Notes under the pieces: model-generated | What the model was told of the DNA's origin: nothing | The model's database searches: none | What the model saw: only the letters and a program-made list of their open reading frames with translations | Program-made: the position numbers and the translations under genes | Part shown: positions 8,451 through 18,157 of the stretch, in pieces | Numbering within the stretch: position 1 is the first letter of the stretch | Layout: every line of letters starts with the position of its first letter | From: Thiomicrospira pelophila DSM 1534 | Lineage (GTDB): Bacteria > Pseudomonadota > Gammaproteobacteria > Thiomicrospirales > Thiomicrospiraceae | NCBI RefSeq assembly: GCF_000711195.1 | Contig: NZ_JOMR01000001.1 | Coordinates: 496,001 to 560,000 of the forward strand | DNA length: 64,000 nt | Direction: 5' to 3'

Positions 8451-8822
8451 TTATTTGGTCTTTTTAATCGTGACTTTGTCAGATTTGGTCCTTGTCTTTT
8501 TTTTAATTTTGTTGGGTTTCTTAGCCTTTTTAGGGTTTTTAGCGGGTTTGCTGGTTACTTCTAAAGTTGGGTTGGACTCGGTTTTTTTATCGGTATCGCC
8601 CGACCAAGCCAAAGTAATACGAAGTTCTTGATGGGTTTTGGCTTGTTTAGCTTTAATTTTTAAGCGTGAAAGACCTTTGGTTCTGATGGTGACGTCATCT
8701 TCATCATTGGCGAGGTGAATTTGTCCTTTCTCAATGCTCTGGCAGATAAGGTTTAAGTAGGCCACAACCGAGGCCTGGTCTTGCAAGGATTCATGTTTAA
8801 AACTATTGGTATTTTTAGCCAT
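8451..8822 (-). CDS. Amphi-Trp domain protein with lysine-rich tail
   Basis: Small protein of 123 residues. Residues 1-75 fit the amphi-Trp domain: ESLQDQASVVAYLNLICQS, a central VTIRTKG segment and the closing ELRITLAWSG. The rest (about 80-123) is a highly basic Lys/Pro tail with many KK pairs, suggesting contact with nucleic acid or acidic partners (inference). A GGAG ribosome site is 8 bases before the start. A partial palindrome copy near 8770 is read as DQASV. The domain's function is unknown. Confidence 0.7.
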   Translation of the reverse strand: MAKNTNSFKHESLQDQASVVAYLNLICQSIEKGQIHLANDEDDVTIRTKGLSRLKIKAKQAKTHQELRITLAWSGDTDKKTESNPTLEVTSKPAKNPKKAKKPNKIKKKTRTKSDKVTIKKTK

Positions 8823-9000
8823 GCGGAGAGCTCCAGTGTGGTTAAGTTAGATATACAAACTTAAGTTTATCAAACGATTTAAGTAGTTATTGTGACATTT
8901 TCGAATTAAATAGTTTCTCCGTCGGCTTTTATATCGCCATGCCCTGCATGGATAAAACATTGTAGAATAGTCGCATTCAACTAATTAACTAGGGTTAAGT

Positions 9001-9816
9001 ATGTGGACCTATCCAGAAATTGATCCGGTGGCTTTAGCGCTGGGGCCGATTGCGATTCATTGGTATGGCTTGATGTATGTGATCGGCTTTGCAAGTGCTT
9101 GGTTACTTGGTTTGTTGCGCGCTCGTAACTCGTCTTTTTGGGATAAAGACAAGGTGGGTGATTTATTATTTTACTGTGCTTTGGGTGTCGTACTAGGCGG
9201 GCGAATCGGCTATGTATTGTTTTACGATTTTACTGGGTTTTTGGCGAATCCTCTGACACTGTTGATGGTATGGCAAGGTGGGATGTCGTTCCATGGTGGG
9301 TTGCTAGGCGTGACCCTGGCTATGGGGTTGTTTGCCCGCAAAATTGGCTTAAGTCTGTTTAGTGTGGCGGATTTTGTGGCCCCCTTAGTGACGATTGGTT
9401 TGTTCGCTGGACGCATTGGCAATTTTATTAACGGCGAACTCTGGGGCAAAGTGACCGATTCACCCTTGGGTATGTGGGTTTATGATCCGGTGTTAAATGA
9501 AGTTGTGCAAAAATATCCAACTCAACTTTTACAAGCTTTACTGGAAGGTTTGGTATTGTTTGCGCTGTTATGGTGGTATTCGTCCAAACCACGGCCAGCC
9601 GGTTCGGTGGCTGGTCTATTCTTGGTCTTGTATGGCTTGTTCCGCGTGGTATCCGAGTTTTTTAGAATGCCAGATGCCCATATTGGTTACTTGTTCGGTG
9701 GCTGGTTAACGATGGGAATGCTGTTGTCGATTCCCATGATTATATTGGGCGGATTGTTAATGCTGTGGGGTTATAAACGATCGTCACCAGGCCTGGTGAA
9801 AGGAAAAAACACATGA
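9001..9816 (+). CDS. lgt: Prolipoprotein diacylglyceryl transferase
   Basis: Inner-membrane enzyme that moves a diacylglyceryl group from phosphatidylglycerol to the lipobox cysteine of prolipoproteins. The 271-residue protein has several membrane segments, the FHGGLLG motif and the signature [13 protein letters not shown]. It overlaps thyA by four bases (ATGA) and heads an lgt-thyA-folA operon, a common gammaproteobacterial order. The C-terminal tail carries an iterated palindrome read as SPGLVKG. Confidence 0.96.
   Translation: MWTYPEIDPVALALGPIAIHWYGLMYVIGFASAWLLGLLRARNSSFWDKDKVGDLLFYCALGVVLGGRIGYVLFYDFTGFLANPLTLLMVWQGGMSFHGGLLGVTLAMGLFARKIGLSLFSVADFVAPLVTIGLFAGRIGNFINGELWGKVTDSPLGMWVYDPVLNEVVQKYPTQLLQALLEGLVLFALLWWYSSKPRPAGSVAGLFLVLYGLFRVVSEFFRMPDAHIGYLFGGWLTMGMLLSIPMIILGGLLMLWGYKRSSPGLVKGKNT
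9784..9799. repeat. Iterated palindrome copy 3 (16 bp)
   Basis: Perfect TCACCAGGCCTGGTGA near the 3' end of lgt, read as PGLV and about 14 bases before the thyA start. Confidence 0.9.
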
Positions 9817-10646
9817 AACAATATTTAGATTTACTCCAACATATTATGGATCACGGCGTACAAAAGGGTGACCGTACAGGTACCGGAACCCTGTCGGTAT
9901 TCGGTTATCAAATGCGTTTTGATTTACAAAAAGGCTTTCCGTTAGTCACGACTAAAAAATTACACATTCGTTCGATTGTGCATGAGCTTCTTTGGTTTTT
10001 AAGTGGCGATACCAATATTCAATATTTAAAAGACAATCAAGTCAGAATTTGGGATGAGTGGGCGACCGAGTCCGGCGATTTAGGTCCATTATATGGCAAG
10101 CAGTGGGTCGCTTGGCAAAGCCCAAATGGCGAGGTTATTAACCAAATCGAACAAGTAATCGAAACCTTAAAAAACAATCCAAATAGCCGACGCATGATCG
10201 TCACGGCATGGAACCCAGCAGATTTGCCGGATGAATCGGTGAGTCCGCAGCAAAACGTTGAAAACGGCAAAATGGCTTTGGCCACTTGTCATGCATTCTT
10301 TCAGTTTTATGTTGCCAATAATCGACTTTCCTGTCAGCTATACCAGCGTAGTGCGGATACGTTTTTAGGTGTGCCATTTAATATCGCCAGTTATGCCTTA
10401 TTGGTGCATATGATTGCGCAACAAACCGGCTATGAGGTGGGTGAGTTTGTTTGGACGGGGGGCGACGTGCATTTATATAACAACACATTGGAACAGGCTA
10501 AATTGCAGTTAACGCGTGACCCCATGCCGCTACCAGGCCTGGTGATTAAACGAAAGCCCGATTCGATTTTTGATTATCAATTTGAGGATTTTGAAATCAT
10601 AAACTACCAATCACACCCTCATATTAAAGCTCAGGTGTCGGTATGA
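9813..10646 (+). CDS. thyA: Thymidylate synthase
   Basis: Converts dUMP to dTMP using methylenetetrahydrofolate. The 277-residue protein shows [11 protein letters not shown], the [11 protein letters not shown] block, the catalytic Cys in [12 protein letters not shown], and [18 protein letters not shown]. It overlaps lgt and folA by four bases on each side, so translation is probably coupled. The dihydrofolate it produces is recycled by the folA product next door. An iterated palindrome near the C-terminus is read as LPGLVIK. Confidence 0.97.
   Translation: MKQYLDLLQHIMDHGVQKGDRTGTGTLSVFGYQMRFDLQKGFPLVTTKKLHIRSIVHELLWFLSGDTNIQYLKDNQVRIWDEWATESGDLGPLYGKQWVAWQSPNGEVINQIEQVIETLKNNPNSRRMIVTAWNPADLPDESVSPQQNVENGKMALATCHAFFQFYVANNRLSCQLYQRSADTFLGVPFNIASYALLVHMIAQQTGYEVGEFVWTGGDVHLYNNTLEQAKLQLTRDPMPLPGLVIKRKPDSIFDYQFEDFEIINYQSHPHIKAQVSV
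10532..10543. repeat. Iterated palindrome copy 4 (12 bp)
   Basis: Perfect ACCAGGCCTGGT in thyA, read as PGLV. Confidence 0.9.
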
Positions 10647-11161
10647 GCATTCAAACTAACGAATCTCAAACCTTATCCATGATTGTGGCGATGGGTGAAA
10701 ACCGCATGATCGGTAAGGATAATAAAATGCCTTGGCATTTACCCGATGATTTAAAATATTTTAAAGCCAAAACTTTAAATAAACCGGTAATTATGGGGCG
10801 TAAAACTTTTGAGTCCATTGGATCAAAAACTTTGCCGAATCGGCCAAATTTTATTATTAGCCGAAATGACAAGTTTCAGGCTGAGGGGGCAAGGGTTTTT
10901 AACTCGGTAGAATCGGCTTTATCTCAGTTAAAAGATTATCCAGAAGTGATGATTATGGGCGGCGCACAAATTTATGCGCAATGGATCGATAAAGTCGATC
11001 AACTGTATATTACCGAGGTAAAGGCCAGCCCTGATGGCGATGCATTTTTCCCTACCATCGACCACCAGGCCTGGTACGAGGTATCGCGTGAATCGCATCC
11101 GGCAGATGAGCACCATGCATTTGCGTTTGATTTTGTGGTCTACAAGCGACGTGAGAATTAA
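10643..11161 (+). CDS. folA: Dihydrofolate reductase
   Basis: Reduces dihydrofolate to tetrahydrofolate with NADPH, closing the cycle opened by ThyA. The 172-residue protein has [19 protein letters not shown] (substrate site with Trp and Asp), the NADPH-binding GRKTFESIG, and [10 protein letters not shown]. It is the last gene of the lgt-thyA-folA operon and overlaps thyA by four bases. Its C-terminal third carries an iterated palindrome read as HQAWYEV. Confidence 0.97.
   Translation: MSIQTNESQTLSMIVAMGENRMIGKDNKMPWHLPDDLKYFKAKTLNKPVIMGRKTFESIGSKTLPNRPNFIISRNDKFQAEGARVFNSVESALSQLKDYPEVMIMGGAQIYAQWIDKVDQLYITEVKASPDGDAFFPTIDHQAWYEVSRESHPADEHHAFAFDFVVYKRREN
11064..11075. repeat. Iterated palindrome copy 5 (12 bp)
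   Basis: Perfect ACCAGGCCTGGT in folA, read in a different frame as QAW. Confidence 0.9.
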
Positions 11162-11177
11162 TAGATGAACCTAAAAG

Positions 11178-11210
11178 CCGCGATACTTAATAGGCTATTA
11201 AAGATCGCGG
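11178..11210. terminator. Hairpin between convergent folA and hns-like gene
   Basis: CCGCGAT (11178-11184) pairs with ATCGCGG (11204-11210), and the inner CTTAATAG and TATTAAAG extend the stem. It lacks a T tract but sits exactly between the converging transcripts. Confidence 0.5.
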
Positions 11211-11254
11211 TAATTTAGGGATTAATTAAGTTTTCCGAAAATAAATAAGTGAAT

Positions 11255-11584
11255 TTAAATCGCTAAATCTTCCAGCTTTTTACCTTTTTTTAACGCCTCT
11301 TCTACCCATAAAGGTTTGCGACCTCGCCCAGTCCAGGTTTGACTTTTATCGTTTGGGTTTTGATATTTAGGCGCCACTTTTTTACCTTTTGTTTTACGCG
11401 GTTTATTCGACTCTAAACCCATAATGTCTTCCATCGTTAAGCCCAGTTTAGCCGCTTTAACTTTAAACTCTTCAACTAGGTTTTTAGTTTGTTCTTTCTG
11501 TTTTTGACTAATCAGCTTATCAATGTCTTGTTTTAATTCAACCAGTTCTTCTACAGTCATATCTTTTAGTTTATCTAAATTCAT
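11255..11584 (-). CDS. H-NS family nucleoid protein
   Basis: Nucleoid-associated, AT-selective DNA-binding protein of 109 residues. The N-terminal half is a helical oligomerisation region (MTVEELVELKQDIDKLI), and the C-terminal half has the H-NS DNA-binding core YQNPNDKSQTWTGRGRKPLW with the WTGRGR motif. A lysine-rich linker (KPRKTKGKKV) joins them. The GGGGG ribosome site is strong. As in other H-NS proteins, a role in silencing AT-rich acquired DNA is expected. Confidence 0.9.
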   Translation of the reverse strand: MNLDKLKDMTVEELVELKQDIDKLISQKQKEQTKNLVEEFKVKAAKLGLTMEDIMGLESNKPRKTKGKKVAPKYQNPNDKSQTWTGRGRKPLWVEEALKKGKKLEDLAI

Positions 11585-11906
11585 TGCGACCCCCTTGGTC
11601 TAAAAATTAAAAATAGAACGATTTGAATAACAAAATAATAATAACTTAATTAATTAATAAGGTGCAAATTACGCCAAGTTAATCTTTAATTAAACCATAA
11701 TGTTTTGGTGGCTTTTAAAATGTAAAAATAGGCGGCATGATTTTAAGTTTAGACGGTGGCCAAATAGGCATTGCCTGATATAAGCTAGGCTTGTGGTGAC
11801 GAAAAGAGAATTTTATTACCTTTGTCCGGATTTTTGATTAGACTGTGCCACACAAAAATTGTTTGTTTGCCGGCTGAAGCAGCTTGGTTACCTACCGGAG
11901 AGTTAG
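11585..11906. other. AT-rich divergent intergenic region
   Basis: About 320 bp separate the hns-like gene from the chemoreceptor gene. The hns-proximal part is very AT-rich, with several TTAATTAA-like tracts, and may hold the hns promoter and its own H-NS target. No convincing ORF, RNA or sigma-28 promoter was found. Confidence 0.4.
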
Positions 11907-14021
11907 ATGAAAATCAAAACACGCTTGTTGTTGAGTATTGTGGCTGTACTCGTATTGTTAACTGCTGGGAATTTGTTTACGCAATTTATCATGCACCAGT
12001 CACAACAAGCCGTTGATAAAATCATTAACGTCAATAGTGCCAAGCTGAATGCGGTAAACAAAATTAAAAACTTTGCAGATGAGCGTGCGATTATGCAACG
12101 CAATATGGTGATTATTGAGGATCCAGAAGCACTTGATAAACAAATGAAGTTATTGACGGACTCGTCTCAAAATATTGCCGGTTTGTTTAGTACCCTGGAT
12201 GAAATGCAACTCGATAAAGCCGAAGCCAGCATGTTAGGACGCTTGCGTGCGAATGCGGCGAGTGCCTTTAATTCATTTGGCGGTTTTACCGTTGCGTTAG
12301 ACATTGGTTTTAAGGATGAAGCGAAAGACATATTGTTAAACGACTTTGATCCCAAGTATCAAGAGTTTGCTCAAATCGTGGATGTGTTTTTGCGTTACGA
12401 ATTACAACAAAACGTAAATGCCGTCAATGCCATGCAAAAAGACCAAGAGTTCAACCAAATTCTGATTTGGTCAGGTTTGGTTTTGAGTGGCTTGTTATTA
12501 ATTATTGGCGGGATTTGGGTTGCCTCGACCATAACCAAGCCACTCGAGCACATGGCTAATACCATGCAGAATGTGGTTGAGACGGGCGATTTAACTCACC
12601 GAGCAAACCTAAAATGTAAAGGCGAAGTCGGCATGATTGGTCAAGGTATGGATCAACTTATGGCAAATATTGAAAGTGCGATTGCCGAAGTGAACCATGT
12701 GATGCAAACTTTAGCGAAAGGCGAGTTTTCTGAGCGGGTGTCTAACCAGTATAAAGGTCACTTTTTAGAATTAAAAAATGGCGTTAATCAATCGGCCGAT
12801 CAAGTCGAAGCGGTGATGGGTATGTTGCAAAAAACGGCCCAAAACTTCCGCTCGGGCGAGTTAAATGTGTATCGCGATCAACAGGCGAAACTGCAAGGCG
12901 GTTTTGAAAATGTATTGTATGATTTAGAACGCTCGGCCATTCATATTAAACATTCGGTAGATGATATTGGTCAGACCTTGAACGCATTAGAGCAAGGTGA
13001 TTTTTCAAAACGTGTTGAGGCTGAAGCTCGTGGTGACTTTGTTCCACTGAAAGATTCGATTAATAAAAGTTTGGATTCATTAGAGCAGTTTGTCGAAAGC
13101 TTGGGCCAAGTGCAAACTCAGATTAGTCAGGGCGATTTAAGTGTTCGTATTACTCAAAACTATGAAGGCAAAATGCAATGGCTGCGCGATGGCTTAAATC
13201 AATCAACCCAAAATATGGCTGAGATGATTGGTCAGGTCGGTCAAGTTACGCATGGTGTTAGTTCCGGTTCGCGTTCAATGGCCAATGGTAGTCAAGATTT
13301 ATCTGATCGGATTCAACAATTGGCACTATCATTGGAAAAAACCGCATCTTCAATGGAAGAAATGACCGGAAGTGTTAAGCGTAATGCGGATAACGCCGAA
13401 CAAGCCAATAAAATGTCGGCCGAAGCGCAACATAAACTCTCTCAGGGTGTAAACATCATGAATCAGGCGATGGGTTCAATGGAAGATATGCTTGCGGCGA
13501 GTCGCAAAATTGAGGATATTATTACCTTGATTGATGGCATTGCATTCCAGACGAACTTGCTCGCCTTAAACGCCGCAGTAGAAGCCGCGAGAGCGGGTGA
13601 TCATGGTCGAGGCTTTGCCGTGGTGGCGGGCGAGGTGCGCGGCTTGGCCGGAAAATCAGCAGAGGCGGCCGGTCAGATTAAAGGCTTGATTGAAGATACA
13701 GTTCGAATTAGTGAAACCAGTGGCGATTTAGTGCGTCAAACAAGTGAAGCACTCGCTGAAATTAATCAAAGCATGGCGACCATGAGCTCGATGGTATCTG
13801 AGATTGCCAGTGCCAGCCAAGAACAGTCTGAAGGGATTCATACTGTGAGCCATGCGGTCGGCGAGATGGATACGGTGACGCAACAAAATGCGGCAATTGT
13901 TGAAGAGTTAGCCGCCGGCAGTCATGATTTGCAAGAACAGGCCGATGACTTACGTCAACAGGTATCGCGATTTAGATTGGAACCCGGTGGCAATGCGGCG
14001 ATTACGAAAAAACAAAGTTAA
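11907..14021 (+). CDS. Methyl-accepting chemotaxis protein with multiple HAMP units
   Basis: Chemoreceptor of 704 residues. Order: membrane segment (about 7-28), four-helix-bundle sensor, second membrane segment (about 190-212), HAMP, then three further HAMP-like units (recurring GEFSERV, GDFSKRV and GDLSVRI motifs), then the cytoplasmic signalling hairpin with tip [18 protein letters not shown] and [15 protein letters not shown]. There is no C-terminal CheR/CheB tether pentapeptide. The stacked HAMP units suggest long-range signal conversion. A GGAG-like ribosome site precedes the ATG. The ligand is unknown. The next gene, a kinase-like protein, may be co-transcribed. Confidence 0.9.
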   Translation: MKIKTRLLLSIVAVLVLLTAGNLFTQFIMHQSQQAVDKIINVNSAKLNAVNKIKNFADERAIMQRNMVIIEDPEALDKQMKLLTDSSQNIAGLFSTLDEMQLDKAEASMLGRLRANAASAFNSFGGFTVALDIGFKDEAKDILLNDFDPKYQEFAQIVDVFLRYELQQNVNAVNAMQKDQEFNQILIWSGLVLSGLLLIIGGIWVASTITKPLEHMANTMQNVVETGDLTHRANLKCKGEVGMIGQGMDQLMANIESAIAEVNHVMQTLAKGEFSERVSNQYKGHFLELKNGVNQSADQVEAVMGMLQKTAQNFRSGELNVYRDQQAKLQGGFENVLYDLERSAIHIKHSVDDIGQTLNALEQGDFSKRVEAEARGDFVPLKDSINKSLDSLEQFVESLGQVQTQISQGDLSVRITQNYEGKMQWLRDGLNQSTQNMAEMIGQVGQVTHGVSSGSRSMANGSQDLSDRIQQLALSLEKTASSMEEMTGSVKRNADNAEQANKMSAEAQHKLSQGVNIMNQAMGSMEDMLAASRKIEDIITLIDGIAFQTNLLALNAAVEAARAGDHGRGFAVVAGEVRGLAGKSAEAAGQIKGLIEDTVRISETSGDLVRQTSEALAEINQSMATMSSMVSEIASASQEQSEGIHTVSHAVGEMDTVTQQNAAIVEELAAGSHDLQEQADDLRQQVSRFRLEPGGNAAITKKQS

Positions 14022-14060
14022 TTCTTACCAACCAATAGGTACTCCCTAGACTGGTAAGAA
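14022..14060. repeat. Inverted repeat before the kinase-like gene
   Basis: TTCTTACCA (14022-14030) and TGGTAAGAA (14052-14060) are perfect inverted arms with a 21-base loop, starting right after the chemoreceptor stop and ending just before the next ribosome site. No T tract follows. It may be an operator or an mRNA structure affecting the downstream gene. Confidence 0.5.
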
Positions 14061-14074
14061 AGGGAGTGTCATCT

Positions 14075-15241
14075 ATGCAGTTTCGATCTTTACGCCGTCA
14101 ATTTAATCGTGGTTTTGGTTTTACGGTAAGCCTGGTGTTTATCGTGTTCTGGGGATTAGGTTTGGCGGCGGTGTATTTTGGCAGTCAGTATTGGGTCGGA
14201 CAGCAGTTGGCGGCCGACGCACGTGCGTTATTAGCGCAGACCACCTGGTCGGAAAATCAGTCCATTCAAGTTGATACTCGCTCCTTACGTGTTAACTTTT
14301 CAGAGCCCGATTCTGGGCACTACTTTGTGTTGTATGCGCAAGGTCAGCAGCATATTGCCTCGCCTTCACTAAACGGCTATGCGTTGCCTTTACCCGAGCG
14401 CACTAGCGCAGAAGTGGATTTATTTATCTCTGAGGGGCCGAATCAAAATCCCGTTCTAGTTAGTTTTGGCAGCGTGGAACTTGACGGGCGCTGGCTCGAT
14501 TTAGCGATCGCAAAGGACTTTAGCTTAGAAACCGCGATGCTCAAGCAGTTTTACGTGTTTTATAGTGCCTTAATCACCTTGCTATGGTTGGTTACTTTGG
14601 GCTTGAGTCGGCACTTTTTGGGTCATAAGCTGGCGCACTTACCTAAGGCTAAACAGCTGGGTTTACAAAGTTTGCAAGCGGATATTTTTGCCAAGCGCTG
14701 GCCATCGGAATGGATGCCTTTGGCCGACCATTTACATCAAGCCTTGATTCAGTTGCGCGCACGTATGGTGCTAAAGGATCAAAAGCCCATCTCTTATCAA
14801 GTTCACTGGCCACGTGATTTGCGCCGACATGTCGAGGCGTATCAAGCTAGTCATCCACAATTACAGATTCAATTAAATTACGCACTTGAAGACAGTACGT
14901 TTTTAATTGCACAATCCGATATGGATTTGTTACTGAAAAACTTGTTAGATAACGCGGTTAATTGGAGCCAATCACAGGTGATTTTAACGGTTACACATAG
15001 TGATGACCGGTTGTGTTTATGCTTCGAGGATGATGGAGAAGGAATGGCACCGGAACGTTTAGAGCAAATTCAACAACGCACCCAAGTGCGAGAAGCGGGA
15101 CAAGAGCCCGGAGGGTTACAACAAGTTGAGCAATTGGTGTACGCCTATCAGGGGCATTTAAACTTCGGTCATAGCAAAAAATTAGGTGGGTTGATGGTGG
15201 CGCTTTATTTCGATCGTCCCAAGCTTGAGTTAAAAGCCTAA
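14075..15241 (+). CDS. Atypical membrane histidine-kinase-like protein
   Basis: 388-residue protein with two membrane segments (about 18-38 and 165-185) enclosing a periplasmic domain, then a GHKL ATPase domain: N box LLKNLLDNAVNW, G box FEDDGEGMAPE, and a closing GGLMVALYF. A standard phosphoacceptor HELRTPL box is not visible; HWPRDLRRHVEAY occupies that area. The ATG at 14075 fits the AGGGAG ribosome site; a GTG three codons earlier falls inside that site. No response regulator is adjacent. It follows a chemoreceptor, so an accessory signalling role is possible. Confidence 0.7.
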   Translation: MQFRSLRRQFNRGFGFTVSLVFIVFWGLGLAAVYFGSQYWVGQQLAADARALLAQTTWSENQSIQVDTRSLRVNFSEPDSGHYFVLYAQGQQHIASPSLNGYALPLPERTSAEVDLFISEGPNQNPVLVSFGSVELDGRWLDLAIAKDFSLETAMLKQFYVFYSALITLLWLVTLGLSRHFLGHKLAHLPKAKQLGLQSLQADIFAKRWPSEWMPLADHLHQALIQLRARMVLKDQKPISYQVHWPRDLRRHVEAYQASHPQLQIQLNYALEDSTFLIAQSDMDLLLKNLLDNAVNWSQSQVILTVTHSDDRLCLCFEDDGEGMAPERLEQIQQRTQVREAGQEPGGLQQVEQLVYAYQGHLNFGHSKKLGGLMVALYFDRPKLELKA

Positions 15242-15301
15242 AGTATGGATCAGGGTAGGCAGTTCAAGGCTAATAATGACCAAGAGGTTTGGTTGTTTTA
15301 G

Positions 15302-16690
15302 TTAAGGGGCTGGCAGAATCGACACCGCGATACTGAAGTAAATTAAAATGCCTAAAATATCCGCCATTGAGGTGATGAGCGGTGCGCTCGCGGTGGCCGG
15401 GTCTATGTTGAGTTTGCTGAGCAAAAACGGCAAGCTCATGCCCATTAAGCTGCCAACGACCACCACCGCTACCATGGATAAACCTACGACTAACGCAAGT
15501 GCTTCGCCGCCTTGCCAAAAGCCAATCGCGGATATGGCCAGTCCCATAGTCAGGCCTAATGCCGCGGCGACCGAAATTTCTTTTAACATTAACCGTCCCC
15601 AGTCTTTCATGCGTACATCGCCCGTGGCGAGAGAGCGCACCATTAGAGTCGAGGTTTGAGCGCCGGCATTACCACTGCTGCCGATAATGAGGGGTAAAAA
15701 GAATACTAAGGCCACCACCGCAGCAATCATATGTTCAAATGTGGCGATCGCCATGCCGGCAAAAATATTCACAAATACCAACAACAATAACCAGCCGATG
15801 CGTTTGCGATAAAGCATTAAGGCCCCGGCGCTACTAATGTTGAAATTTATTACGCCCACAGAGCCCATTTTGTGAAAGTCTTCGGTGGTTTCGGCTTGCG
15901 CAACATCCAGTACATCATCTACCGTCACCATACCCACTAAAACCTCATCGCCATCCACTACAGGTAAAGAGTTGAGATCGTAATGTTGCATCATTTCAAC
16001 GGCTTTTTCTTGGTCTTCGCGCGCATGAATGTAAATCACACGGTGATCCATAAGTTGCTGAATCGGCGTTTGCGGATCAAGTGCTAACGCGAGTTTGCGA
16101 ATGTGTAAGGCATCGGTAAGTTGATTGTCTTCGTTGGTGACAAATAAGGTATTAAAACGCGATGAGTCTTGGCGCAGGCTGCGCAAATAGTTTAGTGCCT
16201 GTTGCACCGTCCAGTGCTCTTGAATACTGACAAAGTCGGGGCGCATTAAGCGCCCGACACTTTCAGGTGGGTAGCCGAGTAAAAGTTGGACTTCTTTGAG
16301 TTTATCGTGCGGCAACCGCAGAGAGAGAGCTTGCACGACTTCGGCTGGTAATTCATCTAAAAAAGCGGCTCTATCATCCGCATCCAGGCTTTTGATAAGG
16401 TGGAGGGCATCTTCATCGCTGAGCGCGTTGATTAAGTCTTCTTTCGCGTTGTGCGACAAATAGGCAAAGACGGCACTGGCAGTTTTTCGGGGCAGGGTGC
16501 GAAAAAATAGAATCTGGCTGGCTTGTGGCAATTCTTCAAGCAGCTCCGCCATATCAGGCACTTCAACTTCAATTACCATCTGACGAATGGTATCAAACTG
16601 CTTATGATCTAAAAGTTGGTTGAGCTCAACTAAACGATCGTTAAAAACTTGTTTGTCATGTGCCGGATCACAATTCCAAGGATAGTTCAT
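15302..16690 (-). CDS. mgtE: Magnesium transporter MgtE
   Basis: Mg2+ channel of 462 residues. An N-terminal acidic helical domain (to about 130) is followed by a CBS pair (about 135-260, including VVDGDEVLVGMVTVDDVLDV) and a five-helix membrane domain (from about 285) with SSGNAGAQTSTLMVRSLA and an N-terminal-facing pore loop. Cytosolic Mg2+ binding to the N and CBS domains closes the pore in known MgtE proteins. A partial copy of the iterated palindrome (CCAGGCCTG) lies at 16697-16705, in the leader just upstream of the start. Confidence 0.94.
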   Translation of the reverse strand: MNYPWNCDPAHDKQVFNDRLVELNQLLDHKQFDTIRQMVIEVEVPDMAELLEELPQASQILFFRTLPRKTASAVFAYLSHNAKEDLINALSDEDALHLIKSLDADDRAAFLDELPAEVVQALSLRLPHDKLKEVQLLLGYPPESVGRLMRPDFVSIQEHWTVQQALNYLRSLRQDSSRFNTLFVTNEDNQLTDALHIRKLALALDPQTPIQQLMDHRVIYIHAREDQEKAVEMMQHYDLNSLPVVDGDEVLVGMVTVDDVLDVAQAETTEDFHKMGSVGVINFNISSAGALMLYRKRIGWLLLLVFVNIFAGMAIATFEHMIAAVVALVFFLPLIIGSSGNAGAQTSTLMVRSLATGDVRMKDWGRLMLKEISVAAALGLTMGLAISAIGFWQGGEALALVVGLSMVAVVVVGSLMGMSLPFLLSKLNIDPATASAPLITSMADILGILIYFSIAVSILPAP

Positions 16691-16809
16691 TGGTCGCCAG
16701 GCCTGCTTTGCTTGAGAGTCGGGTTAGGTTAGCGTTTAGTATAACCAAACCAAACATAGAGCGTAAATAAAACACCTAACATGTGATTTGGGTGGGCTAA
16801 CGCCGAACC

Positions 16810-17022
16810 TCAGTCGCCCATTAAATGATTGCGTTTAAATTGATCGTAAACGCGGAAGAGATCCCACCAGATTTTGAGGTGCAGATCTGGTTTGATGGTT
16901 TCTAAAATGCCCGTGTTATCTTTGCCTTGCGGACGGCCTTTATGAATAGGGTGCACTTGTGCCGAAGTCGATAAGCCGACTAGAAGAATAATGAGTACAT
17001 TTTTCTTAACGAACATTTTCAT
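16810..17022 (-). CDS. Small secreted hypothetical protein
   Basis: 70 residues with a signal peptide (hydrophobic NVLIILLVGLSTSA, cleavage near residue 22) and a short mature part containing HPIHKGRPQGK and LKIWWDLFRVYDQF. A GGGAG ribosome site 8 bases before the ATG supports translation. I do not recognise the family. It is preceded by a structured leader (see 17023-17314). Confidence 0.5.
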   Translation of the reverse strand: MKMFVKKNVLIILLVGLSTSAQVHPIHKGRPQGKDNTGILETIKPDLHLKIWWDLFRVYDQFKRNHLMGD

Positions 17023-17314
17023 CTCGACAACTCCCTATTAATTGGAAGACCGTCGGAATCGGTTTTGATGCAGTCAGTTTTTTAAAAGGATTAAATGCGC
17101 ATCGCTTTTCCAAGCCGTAAGACTAAGTCTTGGAGAAGCGATGAAAGACGGGGCTTTAAGGCTTAGCCAAGACGGTGGAAAATGTGATGCAACAGCTGTT
17201 GCTTAAACTCGAACCCACACGGTCTCTCCATAGTTAAAAACAGACGCGCATGTTAAAGAAGTTGGGGGGGGATTACAACCGCTAAAAGCGCTTTTTCTGA
17301 AAAATTTTTTGGCT
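17023..17314. other. Structured non-coding region between uppP and the small secreted gene
   Basis: No ORF fits. It holds a nested hairpin (arms CATCGCTTTTCCAAG at 17100-17114 and CTTGGAGAAGCGATG at 17129-17143, 14 of 15 paired), a perfect 14-bp palindrome GCAACAGCTGTTGC at 17189-17202, a G8 run near 17263-17271, and a CGCTaaaAGCG hairpin followed by CTTTTT near 17280-17295. The density of structure suggests a 5' leader, small RNA or decayed element. I could not match it to a known riboswitch, 6S RNA or tmRNA. Confidence 0.4.
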
Positions 17315-18124
17315 TTACAAAAAGATATAAAGCAACAAGAGGCCAAGCGCAAATCGGTACCAAGCAAAGGGGGCCATACCGATTTGATTGATCCATCTCA
17401 AAAATAACGCAATCACCAGATAAGCACTGATAAACGATAGGCTAGAACCGATCAGTAAAATATCCCAATGCACTGGCAAGGCTGACTTGAGTAGGTCGTT
17501 TAACTTGATTAAACCCGCTCCCATAATAATGGGGATGGATAATAAAAATGAAAAACGCGCCGCCGCTTGGCGAGTCAAGCCAATCATTAGACCCGCCGTA
17601 ATCGTAATGCCAGAACGTGAGGTGCCCGGAATTAAGGCGAGAGCTTGGGCGCCACCGATAATGGCGATGTCTTTATAGCTTAAGGTATGTTCATCGCGTG
17701 ATTGTGTACCGGTCACATCCGACCACCAAAGTAGCGCGCCAAACCCAATGGTGGTGGCCGCAATCAGCAGAGGATTTCGTAAAGCTTCTTCCAGGCCATT
17801 GTTAATAATGAGCCCAAATAGCACGGCCGGAATGGTGGCGAAAATCACAGCCCAGGCGAGGCGGCTATTGGAGGTGGGTTGACGTTTAACAATCGAAATA
17901 CTCCAGTCTCGACCCATGTGCCAAACATCCTGGCGAAAATAGATAATAACAGCGAGTAAAGTGCCGACGTGGACGGCGACATCAAATGCCAACCCTTGAT
18001 CGGGCCAGTCAAATAGCTGCGGCACTAAAATGAGATGGCCTGAGCTGGAAATCGGTAAAAATTCGGTGATACCCTGGATAACGGCTAGCCAGACAATTTG
18101 TATCCAATCTATGGTTTGTTGCAT
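17315..18124 (-). CDS. uppP: Undecaprenyl-diphosphatase
   Basis: Integral membrane enzyme of 269 residues that dephosphorylates undecaprenyl pyrophosphate and so recycles the lipid carrier for peptidoglycan and other envelope polymers. The two signature motifs are present: GITEFLPISSSGHLI near the N-terminus and IPGTSRSGITI in the middle, with about eight membrane segments. A GGGA ribosome site precedes the ATG. It lies downstream of the MidA-type methyltransferase on the same strand, with an iterated palindrome in the gap. Confidence 0.96.
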   Translation of the reverse strand: MQQTIDWIQIVWLAVIQGITEFLPISSSGHLILVPQLFDWPDQGLAFDVAVHVGTLLAVIIYFRQDVWHMGRDWSISIVKRQPTSNSRLAWAVIFATIPAVLFGLIINNGLEEALRNPLLIAATTIGFGALLWWSDVTGTQSRDEHTLSYKDIAIIGGAQALALIPGTSRSGITITAGLMIGLTRQAAARFSFLLSIPIIMGAGLIKLNDLLKSALPVHWDILLIGSSLSFISAYLVIALFLRWINQIGMAPFAWYRFALGLLLLYIFL

Positions 18125-18142
18125 TTTAATCCCTGTTTAGAG

Positions 18143-18156
18143 CACCAGGCCTGGTG
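18143..18156. repeat. Iterated palindrome copy 6 (14 bp), intergenic
   Basis: Perfect CACCAGGCCTGGTG in the 33-bp gap between the methyltransferase stop and the uppP start, on a likely shared transcript, directly beside the methyltransferase stop codon. Confidence 0.9.
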
Positions 18157-18157
18157 A

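Noticed and set aside
8443-8631. Hydrophobic plus-strand ORF opposite the amphi-Trp gene
   Set aside because: It is the complement of the lysine-rich tail (Lys codons read as Phe/Leu), has no ribosome site, and is a shadow.
17100-17295. tmRNA, 6S RNA or a Mg2+ riboswitch between uppP and mgtE
   Set aside because: Conserved ends and core sequences of these RNAs are absent, and the leader belongs to the small secreted gene rather than mgtE.
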